From Gonium pectorale (lineage: Eukaryota > Chlorophyta > Chlorophyceae > Chlamydomonadales > Volvocaceae), in contig LSYV01000031.1 of the NCBI GenBank assembly GCA_001584585.1, positions 521,682 to 579,414 of the forward strand: a stretch of 57,733 bases of DNA, written 5' to 3'. The stretch's first letter is position 1. Each line of letters opens with the position of its first letter. Below are positions 46,272 to 57,733 of this stretch, one piece after another. The position numbers and the translations under genes were made by a program. The notes under the pieces were generated by a model, which worked only from the letters and a program-made list of their open reading frames with translations, was not told where the DNA came from and made no database searches.

Positions 46272-48076
46272 GGTTGAAGCGTGGTAAATGACGCGGGGAG
46301 AAGAATGTGCTTACAGGGCAAGGACTAGGAGTGAAAGGTCAGGAGTCGCCGACATGGCGCGCCATACAGCTGCCGTACGGTGTCGGGCACGGCACGAGAA
46401 GGCGCAAGCGGGTTGCCTTTGCAAAAGGCTTGTTCAGCTTTGTTATTCTATTGGAACGAAGCCCCGCTGCCTGTGGCCGGAGGCACGTCAGCAACTGCTC
46501 ATGCTGGCGCTTACTTTCTTATGGCTTCGGCCGCCCCCGGCCCTTGCCATCGCCCCTCTGAAACTCATCCCTCCTATACCCACTAACTCACCCCACCTCG
46601 GCCTAACCCCGCCGCCCAGCACCCATATCCCCACCCAAGCCCCAACGTGCCTAAACCACTTGCCCATCGCCCCGCCACCCAGGTACTCTACTTACGTACT
46701 TAACCCGCCCCACCCCCAATCTGCTCATCACCGCCTCCCCCCCTTAAACTGCACCCCACCCTGCCATCGCCCCGCTCCAGACTCTGGCAGGCCACCGACC
46801 CAGTCTAGACTGGTCACAGCGATGTGTGACTTCAAGGCAAGGAGTACGTTTTACATTTTCCACAAGCTCTTCCACTCTCCAATGGGATCGTGAAATGTGC
46901 CACAAACCCAATTACATACCATGGGAGGGGTATGTGGCAGGCGTGGCCACGGAGCCCCGCTGGCGCACGGGACCCGGAGGGAAATCCATGCATGTAGTTC
47001 AAGCCATTGATTTGTTGTATGGGCCAGTGACGGTGGGCACCACCGTACAGTGCAGGTCTTTAGGACGGGGTACGTATATATCGGGTTGCCTGCGCCCTTC
47101 TCCGGGGACCGGTTGGCAGCAATGGCCGACCCCGTCCCTTGGATATAGACACGGGACTTTCAGGATTCCCATCGATGGTCTACTTCTGAGTTGGGGTATG
47201 CGTTCCAGGTCGCGGGTTGGGGAACGCGATAAGTGAAGCATGCGTGCCCACTGACACACACGTGGTGAGGGGCCTTGACACCAATTGTTTCCTGGGGTCA
47301 GGGAAGCCGCGTCACTTGGAAGGTAGCCAGCACAAAGGCGCGTTTCTAGTTCCCCATTGACATTCTCTCGTCAAAAAGGTTTGGTACGGGCAACGAACCG
47401 AGGGAGGCGCGGTGCCAATAGTCCTCCCCTGCCTACTTGTCAAGAATATCAGCCGCACTTGTAATAACTTGTTACAAGGCAAGCCTTGCTGCGGCGCAAG
47501 TCGTAGGCAGGCTTGCGCTTCTAGTCAAGCCCTAGAGAGGTCCTCGCCTGCTGCCCTGCAAACTCTTGTCGGTGCGCATCTGCACTCAACATACCGATAA
47601 TTGTCAACGAGCTTTGGTAGGCATCGCAGTCGCGGCTGACTTACGTGGCAGTCCTGGACTGCGCGTTGGAGGTGGCGCGGACGTGGCTCAGTATGTCATG
47701 CTTGTGGTGACCAGCCGTCAATCCAAGCGCGTCGCCTGTCAAACAGCGCCCCGAAATGCTTCTGCGACCTTGCCGGTGCAGGCCGTGTTGGTGCAACGAT
47801 CCCCCCCGAAGCCCCGAAGGAAATCGAGCTTACGCTAACGATGCCGGATACCAAGCGGGTGAGCCGGACTGCTGGGAGTCGGAAAAGTGCCGCAAAACCG
47901 TCATTTTGTGTTCGCGACGCCGCCTCAGCGGCAACCTACTCACCGTAGCTTGCTGTTATGAATGTCAGCAACAAGGGTCACTCAGTGTATGCTGGTGGGC
48001 TCACAGGGTCTTTCGGCACACGCGGGAAGGTGCAAAGCTGCCTCCATGAGACCGCTAGCAGCTCGACGCTTGACCC
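46272..48076. promoter_or_regulatory. Divergent intergenic region, SKP1 / LRR gene
   Basis: This 1.8 kb separates two start codons on opposite strands, so both promoters and 5' UTRs lie within it. It includes a C-rich, A/C-biased tract at about 46550-46790. No coding exon was supported. Confidence 0.4.
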
Positions 48077-51000
48077 ATGACCCTGCAGGAGATATCTGGC
48101 TTCATCCTTTCGAAGGAGAAATTTGCGTCGCATGTCGCTGCACTGGCCAGCCCTGACTGCACCGTCGCGCAACTGCGGCTCTTCCACAATGAGCCGTCCC
48201 ACTCGGCCGCGGTGCTCCAGGCGCTCCAATGCAACAGCTCCGTGTCGGCATTTGACATCTACGAAGTCGATTCTGCAGCCGCGAGCGCCCTCGCCGCCCT
48301 GCTCGCGGCAACGCCGCGGCTGACGTCCCTGTCTGTGCACCACCTCCACAGTCACGAGGCCGTCTCCCTCCTGGCCCAGGGCCTCGCCGCCAACCGCACC
48401 CTCACCCACCTGCACATCTCCCAGCTCGACGCCCGCGGCGTGGCGGCCGTCGCCACCGCCCTCTCTGCCTGGGCGACGGCGGCGCCGTCAACCGGCCTCC
48501 ACCACCCCGTTCGGTTGCAACAGCTCCGCCTGGACAAGTGCGCGGTCACTGCCGAGGCTGCTGCCGCGCTGGCTGCAGCGCTGGGTTCCCAGGCGGGCGC
48601 CCTGGCTCAGCTTTCGCTGGTGGAGTGCGACCTGGGGGACGCGGCGGCGGCGGCGCTGCTGGGGGCGCCCGGCTGGGAGGCGCTGGCGGCGGGTGGCGGC
48701 CTGCTGTCGACTCTGGATTTGTCATCTTGCCACGTGGGGCCGCAAGGTGCGGACTCCGCACGTGCTGCCGTACGAACGGGGCATTTCCTGCCCTGGCCCC
48801 GAGCGCAGTGCCGCGCGCGATGCATGCTCCCCCCCCTGTGGCGATCCCGCAGCCTGTTTTCTTCGCCCGGGCATGCCCACAGACCCTTCACGTCCGTGCC
48901 CCACTCCGCGTGTTGCCCACACCCGCTTGACTCGTCTCCTTCCCCGTCTTTTAGGTAGGACGGGGCAAAACGCTGCTGGCGCCCAGCTCGTTCAACTCCC
49001 CGTCTTTGAACTGCGCGGAAAACAAACACCCCCATCCAACCTATGGCCCGATGCAGGCGCTGCGCTGCTGGGGCGGTTCCTCGCCCTTAGCGGCACCCTT
49101 TCCTCCCTCAGTCTGGCGAACAACCGCTCCCTGGGCTGCGCCGGCGCCGCCGCCCTCGCGCCCGGCGTCGCCGCCAGCCGCCGCCTCCGCCGCCTTGACC
49201 TCTCCGGCTGCGGCGTCGGCGTCGCGGGCGTGACGGCGCTAGCGGCCGCGCTGCGCGGCGTCGCCAACGCTGACGCCTCGGATGCTTCTGCCGCGGCACC
49301 CCCGCCGCCGCCGCCGCTGCAGCACCTGCTCCTCGCCGATAACAGCGGCGCCGCGGCGGGGCTCCTGGCCCTGCTTCAGGCTCTCTCCGGCCCCAGCCCA
49401 TGCGGCCTCCAGACCCTGAGCCTCGACCGGAACCACATCCGCGGCGTCGACCTGGCGCAGGCGCTGGGCCTGCCAGTGCAGGCGGCGCCCTCGCTGCGGT
49501 CCCCGGCAGCGGCGGCACCGCCGCCGCCAGCGGCGCCGGCGGCGCCGCTGCCGCTGGTGACGGCTGCGCTGGAGCAGCTGTCGCTGGCGGGCAACGCCCT
49601 GTGGGACGCCGGCGCGGCGGCGCTGGCGGCGGTGTTGGCGGTGGCGCCGGCGCTGGCGCAGCTGGACCTCCGGGAGAACGGCATCGCGGACGCCGGCGTG
49701 ACGGCGCTGCTGCCGCTGATACTGCCCGCGTCGCCGCGGCGCGGCAGCGCCGGTGGCGGCGCCTCCGCCGGCGGCGGCTGCCGCCCTGGCCTGTGCGGGC
49801 TGCTGCTCGACGGCAACCGGCTGCACAACGCCGGCGGCCAGGCGCTGCTGGATGCGGTGACGGCGGCTCCGGCGCTGTGGCGCTTCTCGGCCGAGGGCAA
49901 CAAGCTGACAGGTGGGTGGGTGGGGGCGGCGGAAGATGGTTGATGGTGGGCGGGCTGACGCGCGGGGCCGCCATTGCCCACGGGCGGGCCCCTCCCCACT
50001 GAGCGTGCGGCGACTGTGTGCTGTGATCTTAGCCCCTCCCGCCGCCCTGCCGAGCCCTACAGACATGTGTGCCGGTGTCTTTGCCCAGCCAGAGGGCGTA
50101 GCACTCCATCCTCGCGAGCCCAACCCTCCCCATCGCACGCCCTGCTCGGCCCCCACCCCCACCCCGCCTCCCCATGTCCCGCGCCCCGTCCCTCGCCCCG
50201 CATCTTCCCGCAGTCCCCACTTAACCCCACCTCCCCGTGTTCCCCGCGCCACATCCCCCCGCATCGCCCCGCAGACCCGGCCCTGCGGCTCTCCCTGACT
50301 CAGCTTAGCCAGCTGCGGGCCGCGCGCCACTCGCAGCTGGTCGTGCTGGGCCGCCAGTACTCGTCATCGTCGTCATCGGCCTCGGACGACCACGCAGCGG
50401 GCAACGGCCCCGCAGCCGACGGCCGCAGAAGCAGCGGCGGCGGCGGTGGGGGCAGCAGCGCCCCTGCTCGACGCGGAGCCAGCGGCGGCGGGGCCGGCGA
50501 CGGCGGGTGCTCCACGCCCATGGATGTGGACGAGGCGCCGGGCGGCGGCAGCGGCGCCGGCGCTGGGGGCGGCGCACCGGGCCAACAACAGCGGCAGCAG
50601 CTGCAGTACTCGGTGCACAAGCACAGACTTGAGGAGCGGTCTGACGGGGGGGCTGGGAGCAGCGGCGACGAGCGGCCGCCGCTGCGCAATGTGGCGGCGC
50701 GCGGCGACGACGCGCCGCTGCCGCCGTCGTGTGGCGGCGTCGGCGGCATGCTGTCGGGGTTTGCCGCCGTCGCGGGCACCGGCTTTGGCGGCGGCGGCGG
50801 GGGCTATTCTCACAGCTCAGCCATGGACGTTGCGTGCGGTGGGGACGCCTGGTAAGCTGTTGCCTGTCGCTGTTTCGCTGTTGTCGAGGCAGTAGCACAG
50901 AGTTGGAAGCACATACGTGTTCAGCTTTCAGATACACTGTTGCCCCTGCAGTACAGTCCATGCCCTCAATACCCCTCGATCCGTAGGCAGAGCTGCCACT

Positions 51001-51503
51001 CCGGAGAAAAGTCCCGACGCCTCCCAACCCCGCTGTGTTTGCTGTCCCTCATCATTCGCAGGCGCAGCAGCGGTAGCGTGCCGCACGGCACGGCCCGCTC
51101 CGGCGGGGCCTCCAGCGGCGGCGGCGCATCGGTCGACGGCAGCGGCTACTGCTACGGCTGCTACGGCCCGTACTCGGGGGACCCCTGTGGCGGCGCCGGC
51201 GGCTGCTGCGGCGGCGGCGCCCCCTCCGCAGCTGCACCGGCTGGCAGGCAAGCTGCGCTGCTCTCCTCCTCGCCGCCGCCGGCAGTCTGCTTCGTGACCG
51301 CCGCGACCGGCGTCGGCGGCGCGTGCTCGGTGGGCGTCTCGCAGCGGGCGGGGGCCGCCGGGTCGGGAGCGGGCGACGTATGCGCGGGTGCGTCGCACAC
51401 GCCTTCCCCCAAGGCGGCGCCGCAGCAGATCCTGCCGCCCAGCCGGCGGCCGCGCTACAAGCCGCTGACGCCCGAGCAGCAGCGCCTGTTTGACGACTTT
51501 TGA
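48077..51503 (+). CDS. Leucine-rich-repeat protein (ribonuclease-inhibitor-like repeats) with disordered tail
   Basis: Four exons with matching phases (48077-48746, 49057-49911, 50275-50851, 51062-51503) give 847 residues. Residues about 30-510 are LRRs of the long, Ala-rich RI/NLR type; examples are LQQLRLDKCAVTAEAAAALA, LSTLDLSSCHVGPQG, LRRLDLSGCGVGVAGVTALA, LEQLSLAGNALWDAGAAALA and LAQLDLRENGIADAGVTALL. Exon 1 joins exon 2 inside one repeat (GPQ/GAALLGRFLALSG). No NB-ARC, kinase or membrane segment is seen. From about residue 510 the protein is Gly/Ser/Ala-rich and disordered, with Cys/Tyr/Gly clusters (GYCYGCYGPYSGDPCGG), and ends with a more ordered basic-acidic peptide (RRPRYKPLTPEQQRLFDDF). 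LRRs of this kind usually bind proteins; the partner and location are unknown. Confidence 0.85.
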
Positions 51504-54500
51504 GGCGCACTCGGGCTGCGTCCTTCCCCTCAAGCAGCGATCCTGTCCGGCTGCTTTGCCTGGTTTCCCCGACTTTCCCTTGCAACTTCTGGATGCGACT
51601 TTTGGAAGACTGTCAAAGACGGCGTCGTTTTACGGCAGCTGGTAATCAGCTGTCGCTCCTGGCCTCCTGGGGGCGGGAACACGCAAACACGGAATGGGCG
51701 GGTGCGGTCGGCAGCACTTCAAAGTTGAGAGTTGCGCGAAAGTTGGAGGCTTCTGGGAGACGTCGAAAATATGGGCGCACGGCTTATGTTTCTTGGCAGC
51801 GAGGGCGGCACATTGGGGCCTATCGCGGTGTAACACTACGAAGGGTTGGGTTGGGTGTTGGGCCGCCGGGGCCCAGCCGGCTGGCCTTCGGTTCTCCCCT
51901 TTTCGGGTATTTTTTGTCAACTAGTCACGGGCGGCGGGCTTTGTACCCAGTATGCGCACCGCGCGCTCCTTCGCGGGTGCGCCTGTTCCGCCGCGCCGAA
52001 GCTACCATAGCTTGCAAAGCGCGTCACGCCGCCCGGCCGCAATATTGCGCGGGGGGCGTGCGGGGGGAGGGAAGGAAGGAAGGGGTTTGGACGCCGGTAT
52101 GTTGCGTCGTCGTCAGCCTTGCATCCTGGCAATAACCGGGGTTTGGCAAGACCGGCGGATGGTGGGGCGGCAGTGGCGTCGGCCCGCAGGGTGCAACGAG
52201 AGGGCTGTCCAGGAAGCTGATGAAGAGGCTGGATTGGTGGATTGCACGGGCGGGGGCCGACGCCGGGAGCCAAGACGGCTCTGAAACATCGAGTGGTAGA
52301 TGCGACGGGACCGGTTTTGTTGGGCCTGAGAGGTCAGGTCGGCGTGTAGCGCGGTAGAGCCGGGGCCGCACCCAGCGGGTTGGCTGGAGGAGGGACGGTC
52401 GCGGCTGACGCGAGTTCAGCGGGAGGCGTGGCCGGAGGCGGCTTTCTTTTGTCCTACGCGCGGAGGCGGAGGCGCGGAGGCGGTGTTACAGATTAGCAAG
52501 AGGTCAGTGGGCTGGCCTGGTGGAGATCACATGACGATTGTCTTCTCCTCTGGTCTACCCGCCTGAGACAAACGGTATGCGGATGGAGGATCCCCGGGCG
52601 GCCGGGACCCCCCGTCTTGGTGGCCCACCCCCCCCCCCCGGATGTGCGCTCTTTTTATGCGGCGCTCCGTGTGCGCCGCGATATGTTCGCAGCCTCCGAG
52701 GGCGCAGGCGCGACCTAGGTTGGTAGTCCCGTTGAGCTAGTAGGCTGTAGACCTCCTGCCTGTCGAGCAGGAGCCCTAGTTGTTAGGCGTGGTGCGGCTG
52801 CGCGGCAAGACTTCCCGCAGCCGCGTGTTGGACATGATGCTTGGGACGACATGTGCTGTGTGCGCTGTGTGCGGTGCGCTGTCGTACAGCGTGCTGCCGT
52901 AGAGCAGTAGCGTACGGAGCAGTACGAGGGGCCGGCGCGGCGGCGCCGCAGCGCAGCTTGGCGGCGTGGCTCTGCGCCTGCGGGCAACGGCGGTGCGTAT
53001 GCCGCGGCCAGGTCTGGTCCGGGCATCGCATTTTTCTGCCGGCCCAAGATTCCACTCCATTTTCACCAATTCATTTTCGCGCCATCGTCATCCGTGCCGT
53101 GAAAGTGCACGCACGGACAGCGTACGACGTTCGTACATAAATGCTACGGTAGTGGCTCTGTTGCGATATATGCGGGCGGCCCTGGCGTCTGCGCGTTGGC
53201 GCGTGAGGCCCTCTGGGCCCGGCAAGCGGCTGCTGGGTCGGCTCTTGGCGCCGCTGATTTTGGTTTTTGCGGTGCGCCGGACGGCGACACAGGTTGTAGT
53301 AGCTCCCTCCACGGACAGCAACCTTGCGGCCAGCCCGATTCGGAGAGGGGAAGGGGGAGCGGGGGACAGCCCTTTCCACGGCGACCCTTGCAGTGGTGTG
53401 TGTGGCGGGCGGCGGAGGGCGTGAACTCAGAGTCTCGATGCGGGCATGCAAACTAATAAAAAGGATGTGTTTTGTTCACCCGGCGCTTGGCTTCCCGGCG
53501 CCCTGGTATCGTATGGTGGGTAACGTTGCGCGGGTCGTAGTCTGGCCTCTCCCCTCCCAGGTCGCCCTGGGCTTGAGGCCGCGGTATCGGCGTCGTTGTG
53601 GTGGCGGTGGCGGGCTGCGGAGGAAGGAGGGTTTGTAGGCTGCGAAGGCGTGGACGTCGAATGCATCGGATGAGCGCGGGAGAGAACGGGTCGCACCAAG
53701 TGTCTGTGCCGAGTGCCGCCCCTGTCGTGGTGGTATCGTGTGTGGCCGGGCGCCCCTCCCTCCCTGATGGTGGGATGCTTGTCCCGGCGAGAGACGAGGG
53801 CTCGTTGCGGGGGCTGGCATGCAGCCCCTCCTCGTGAATGTTTTGTAACTGCACATCGGCTGCAACGCCTGCACACGGCTTTGCTGGGGAGCCCCAGGGC
53901 TCCATTGCAGCATCTAACATCCAGCGCTCCATAGCAGCAGCCGCACCTGGGGTGTACCGTATGCGAGGTGTGGAGGCGTACGTGTCGGCAGTCCGGCACT
54001 CGTGCCTTTTGGCGCCCCTCGCTCGTCAGCATCTGCTCCGTTACAGTCTGTACCCACAGCCACGGGCCAGGGATTGGCGCAACGCGGCGGCTGCGGAGCC
54101 GACGAGCCGAAACCAAGGCGCCGGACACCGCGAATACCGCCGCAAGTACATGCCAAGATGCCATCTGTAGAGCTGCCAAACCATGCACCCACATAATCCG
54201 AGCGGGAGGCGTTGCAATGCTCGATTCAGAAAACCCCAACGGACTAGGGCCCGAGTATGAAGAAACATGAAAGAAATGCAATTACCAGAATGTCATCGGG
54301 CCATCGCACAGCGCACTGGGCCAAAACGGCTACCCGTGCCAAAACCCGGCACGACACCAACGACACGAAGCCCGCTGCCGTACCTTGCCGTACCTACAAC
54401 CGTACATACCAACATGCGCTGCCGCGTGTCCAGTGCGGCGCCGCGCAGAAATCGAAGCGCTGTGAAGATGAGGCGTTGCGAGCATGCCTGGAGCTATGCA

Positions 54501-54798
54501 TTGGAGAAACAATGAAACCGCAGCGCTTCTCAAGAGCCACCAGCAGGCAAGGGCGGTGCACCAGCGCAATCGACTTTGCCGTACTTTGCTGTACTTCGAG
54601 CATGCCGTATTAAAGGCATCACACCAGGCGCAGGGTGTGCGCTGCTCTTGGCACGTGGTATCTTGCATAAAAGGTCCCCCGCCCCGCGTTCTCACTTGCA
54701 TCATGACGTCACGAGACTAACGTTTGTGGGCAGCGCTCGCGCTCTCGTTGGCTTCTTCGCCCCCTCACGCACCGCACACCGCTTTCTCTCTCTCGAGC
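51504..54798. other. Convergent intergenic region
   Basis: This 3.3-kb stretch between the LRR stop and the probable ALDH stop has a short GGAA microsatellite (about 52071-52082) and GTACGG-type motifs, but no exon I can support. A minus-strand frame near 54192-53990 has a hydrophobic start and RVAPIPGPWLWVQ, vaguely like a cytochrome P450 N-terminus, without any further P450 motif. Confidence 0.45.
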
Positions 54799-57562
54799 TC
54801 ACCGCGCTCTCTCACCTCCCCACACCACTCGTAGCAAACCATTCACCAGGCCCTCCATAAGCCCAAGTTTCAGACCAGCATCCCGCTCCAGTCCTCCTGC
54901 CTCCACGGCCCCCACCTTGAACGCCCTAGAAACCCTTTTGGCCTCGCCCCACCCCTCGCACAATCACACACAGACCCCGCTGCGCCCCACCACACGCGAC
55001 CGCGCACAGCCCCTCCTCTCCGCCGCCTGCGCCACTCTGCGCCCCCCCTCCTTCCCTCCCTCCTTCCCTCCTCCCTCACCTCGCCCACACCGCGCGCAGC
55101 ATCCCCCAGAAGCCCCCCACCACGTAGCCCAGCACCAGCTTGGCCGCCACCAGCGGAATGGCCATCGCCTGCGGCGGCTTGGGGATGGCCTGCCCCGCCA
55201 GCGGCGTGCGGTAGACGGCCTTCTGCACGCCGGCCACCAGGAACGGGTTGCCCACCACGCCCAGCCCCGAGCCCACGTCGGCGATGGTCTGGTCGCCGTC
55301 GAAGGCGCCCCAGGTGCAGGAGCCCACCAGGAAGGACGTCGCCGCCCAGGCGTTGACCGACACCACGCCGTACCGCAGCTCGTCCACGGCCTGTACGGCA
55401 GAAAGGCATGCCCACACGAGTACGGCGTTCGTTAGGAGGGATGGCGGGCGGAGGCGGAGGAGCGGGCAGGCGGGGACCCCCGCACCCAGGGCGGCGCGCC
55501 GTGGTGCTGGTGAGGGCCATGGGACCACCCCTCCGTGGGCCGTGCTTTACGTTGCCGTACCCCCGCCCCACGCGCCAACTCCGCAAACCCCGCGCCGCCC
55601 AACGGCCCCGCCTCCTCCCCACCTTCTGCGCCGCCTCCGGGTGCGCCTTCTCCAGCCCCGGGTGCAGCACGATGGTGGCGCTGAGGCTGCCCCACAGCCG
55701 CGTGTTGGCGAAGCGGACCGCCTCGCGCAGGAACTCCTCCGGGCCGCTGGTGGGCAGCGACACGACCGTCAGCACCGGCGCAAACGGCTCCACCTGCGGC
55801 CAGCCCGGGCACGGGGGAGTTGAAGGGGAAGGAGAATGAACAACGACGAGCTGGGCGCCAGCAGCGTAAGTCCCGTCCGGGCACGGCGGGAGGGGGAGGG
55901 CCTCCACTCGGTGCATGCGCAAGATGGGATCAGCCGGGCAGCCGAGGGGGGCGGGGGAGGGGGTCAGAAACCGGGAAAGGCGGGGGCGGCGGAGAGGGGG
56001 CGCGGGCGGGGAAGGTGGGGCTACCGTACCCAGTCTATGTTGGGCAAGCTGAGCGATGCCCGGTGGCCGCAATGCGTCGAGTTTTGAGCGGAACACTTTT
56101 GGGCACTTTTCGAGCACAGCACGTACCGTCGCCAAGCGGCTGATGATGTGCGTCCGTGCTGGTGGGGTTAGCCTGCCCCTGGCCCCTCCCCGCTGCCGCG
56201 GCCTGCACAGCAGCCCGCAATCCCCGACACCCCGACAGCACCCCACCCACGCACCGCCCAGCCGACCCCTGGCTCCTACCCCAGCTGCTACCATAGTCTC
56301 CAACGGCTGGCGTCGAGCGCCTCGCGTTTGGGCGGGGTTCTCGGCTCCGCCCTCTCCGCCGCGCCACCGGGCCCTCCCCCATGGAGATGTCACAATGCGC
56401 CCGCCGCCATTCCCGGCCGCACCCAACCCCCCTCCTTGTCCGCTTTTTTGTCCCCTCTCTGTCCCGCGCCCCCCCCCCATCCCCCCATCCGCTTCCTCGA
56501 CCCGACACGCGACAGCCAGCTCCCACCACCCACGTTGAACGCCTCCTCGGCGGGGTCCTCGGGCACCTCCTCCATGACGTGCAGCAGGAAGGGCAGGTGC
56601 GGACCCAGCGGGCGGCTGGACGGCACCGCGGGGCCCTCGAACGCCTCACACGCGGGGTAGCGCTTCTTGAACGCCTCGTAGCTGCGGAGACGAGGGGTCG
56701 GAGTCGGGTTCGGGGGGGGGGGAGGGGGTCGGGTTCGGGGGAGGGGGTCAGGTTCGGGAGGGGGGTTTCGGGGTCAGGGGAGTGTGGGCGGGGGGGGGGG
56801 GGCACCGAGCGGGAGCAAAACGCGGCGCCGGCCCCCGCCCCGCCGGAAAACCCCTTGCCGTGGGCCTCCAATTCCCTTCCACCCCACAGGCTCCCCCCTG
56901 ACTACCACAAAGGCCCCACAGGCTCCTTGTCTCCTATGCGATCCGGTGCCTGCCTCATCCGGTGCCTCGCCTAAGGCGACCCGCTTGCCAACTCCCGCTG
57001 CACCTCCCCGCTCGCGCCAAACCCGCACGCGCTCAGTGCGCGGCCCCCGAGAAAGGGCATGGGGGGGGAGCGTAATGAAGAAGGGAACCCGGGGGGGGAG
57101 GGGGGCTCACCGCGCGTGGATGCCCGGGTAGTAGGGCGGCGCCATGGGCGTCTTGCGGAGCGTCTCCCGCAGCAGGTCCAGGAACTCCCCCGCCTGGGGC
57201 CAGTCGCGCGGCAGCACCAGCACCTGCGCGGGGGGGGGAGGCGCGATGGGGGGAAGTGGGTTTTGTGTGGAGGGCCAGGGTTGAGCCCACGAGGGGGCGG
57301 TCAAGGGCGAGGGCGGGGTGAAGCACGGGGTGAAGGGCGGGCGGGCGGGCGGGCGGGAGGCTGCACCGAGGTGGTGGTGCTGGGGCCAGTGCACGGCAGC
57401 ACCAGCCCCTGCTTGGGGGGGAGGCAGGGTACTCAGTCCGTGGGCAAAAGCTGACCGGGGGGCGGGTCTCAGGAGCAAACGGTTGACGCGAACGCACTGG
57501 CTTCCACGTGAAGGCTCCCGGGGGGAGGTCGCAGTTGGGCAAAGCCGGCGTGAAGAGCACGT
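54799..57562 (-). CDS. Divergent aldehyde dehydrogenase superfamily protein, 5' incomplete
   Basis: Exons 57562-57498, 57223-57111, 56681-56534, 55793-55623 and 55390-55080 join with matching phases. They encode DVLFTPALPNCDLPPGAFTW, VLPRDWPQAGEFLDLLRETL, YEAFKKRYPACEAFEGPAVP, VEPFAPVLTVVSLPTS with ANTRLWGSLSATIVLHPGLE, and ELRYGVVSVNAWAATSFLVG with CTWGAFDGDQTIADVGSGLG. The order and the LRYG-VSVNAW / WGAF-G motifs fit the C-terminal half of a bacterial- and plant-type ALDH subgroup that differs from classical betaine/acetaldehyde ALDHs. The cofactor-binding half and catalytic-cysteine region would be upstream of the window or in unresolved exons, so activity cannot be judged. A terminal exon 54925-54799 fits by phase (AFKVGAVEAGG to TGA) but is weakly supported; without it the model stops at 55080. 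Confidence 0.7.
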
Positions 57563-57733
57563 CTGGCGTATGGGTGCATGGAAACGGTCGGACGGAGGAG
57601 AGGCTGAGCTGCGGGGTGATTGTGGAGGGCTGGCCGCTGGGGTGCCGCTGCGACCCCCTACTCCCTCGGACCGCACCAACCGTCAACTGCCTCGGCGCCA
57701 CCCATCCTCCCTCCCCCTCTCCCTCCCCCACCC
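57563..57733. other. Window edge, presumed ALDH intron
   Basis: This is upstream of the first ALDH exon I can support. It ends in a C-rich tract, and nothing coding was identified. Confidence 0.4.

Noticed and set aside
49108..50330. Long minus-strand frames of 288-363 codons opposite the LRR gene
   Set aside because: They are Arg/Pro-rich with no protein features; the plus strand has clear LRR consensus and consistent splice phases.
53990..54192. Possible cytochrome P450 N-terminus on the minus strand (hydrophobic start then VAPIPGPWLWVQ)
   Set aside because: No downstream I-helix, ExxR or heme-binding motif was found; a single proline-rich match is not enough.

Overview
The window looks like nuclear DNA of a volvocine/chlamydomonad green alga. 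It has GC-rich coding exons, GT-AG introns of about 100-700 nt in almost every gene, Ala/Gly/Ser-rich low-complexity inserts, chlamydomonad-type TTTTAGGG telomere-like units and plant-lineage families (MLO, group-I bZIP, a chloroplast-targeted membrane protein). The species cannot be named from this alone. Gene models were built by hand from conserved protein segments, splice-site consensus and intron phase. Where I give exon coordinates the phases agree at every junction, but no transcript evidence was available.

Layout. 266-802 (-): Asterix/WDR83OS-like ER protein, 3' end unresolved. 1450-3712 (+): disordered Ser/Pro-rich protein, 5' end unresolved. 5733-8421 (-): bZIP factor of the plant VIP1-like group. 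8883-9239 (+): small single-helix protein, probably plastid. 9421-10322 (-): DPH4/DNAJC24-type J-protein. 10708-12631 (+): membrane-anchored RING protein. 14518-29526 (+): a giant MLO protein with a very large insert between TM5 and TM6, four fused C-terminal EF-hands and a Gly/Ala/Ser-rich tail of about 1,250 residues. 32226-35867 (-) and 36535-40009 (+): a head-to-head pair of unrecognised secretory/membrane proteins. 40275-40842 (+): a possible 78-residue protein. 42209-43694 (+): unrecognised protein with a basic, AT-hook-like end. 44566-46271 (-): SKP1. 48077-51503 (+): leucine-rich-repeat protein. 54799-57562 (-): divergent aldehyde dehydrogenase superfamily protein whose 5' end leaves the window.

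The most notable object is the 15-kb MLO gene. MLO proteins are seven-transmembrane proteins tied to calcium signalling, and land-plant members recruit calmodulin through a C-terminal binding site. Here a calmodulin-like four-EF-hand module appears to be encoded in the same reading frame, downstream of TM7. The acceptor of the first EF-hand exon is triplicated in a 39-bp in-frame repeat, which could vary the linker by 13 or 26 residues.

The genes are mostly unrelated housekeeping and regulatory functions (diphthamide synthesis, SCF ubiquitin ligase, ER membrane-protein biogenesis, transcription). I see no operon-like or biosynthetic cluster. Several neighbours are divergent (bZIP/8883, DPH4/RING, the 35.9/36.5-kb pair, SKP1/LRR) and may share promoters. 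Intergenic DNA is rich in minisatellites and short dispersed repeats. One 617-bp assembly gap (19096-19712) lies inside the MLO gene.
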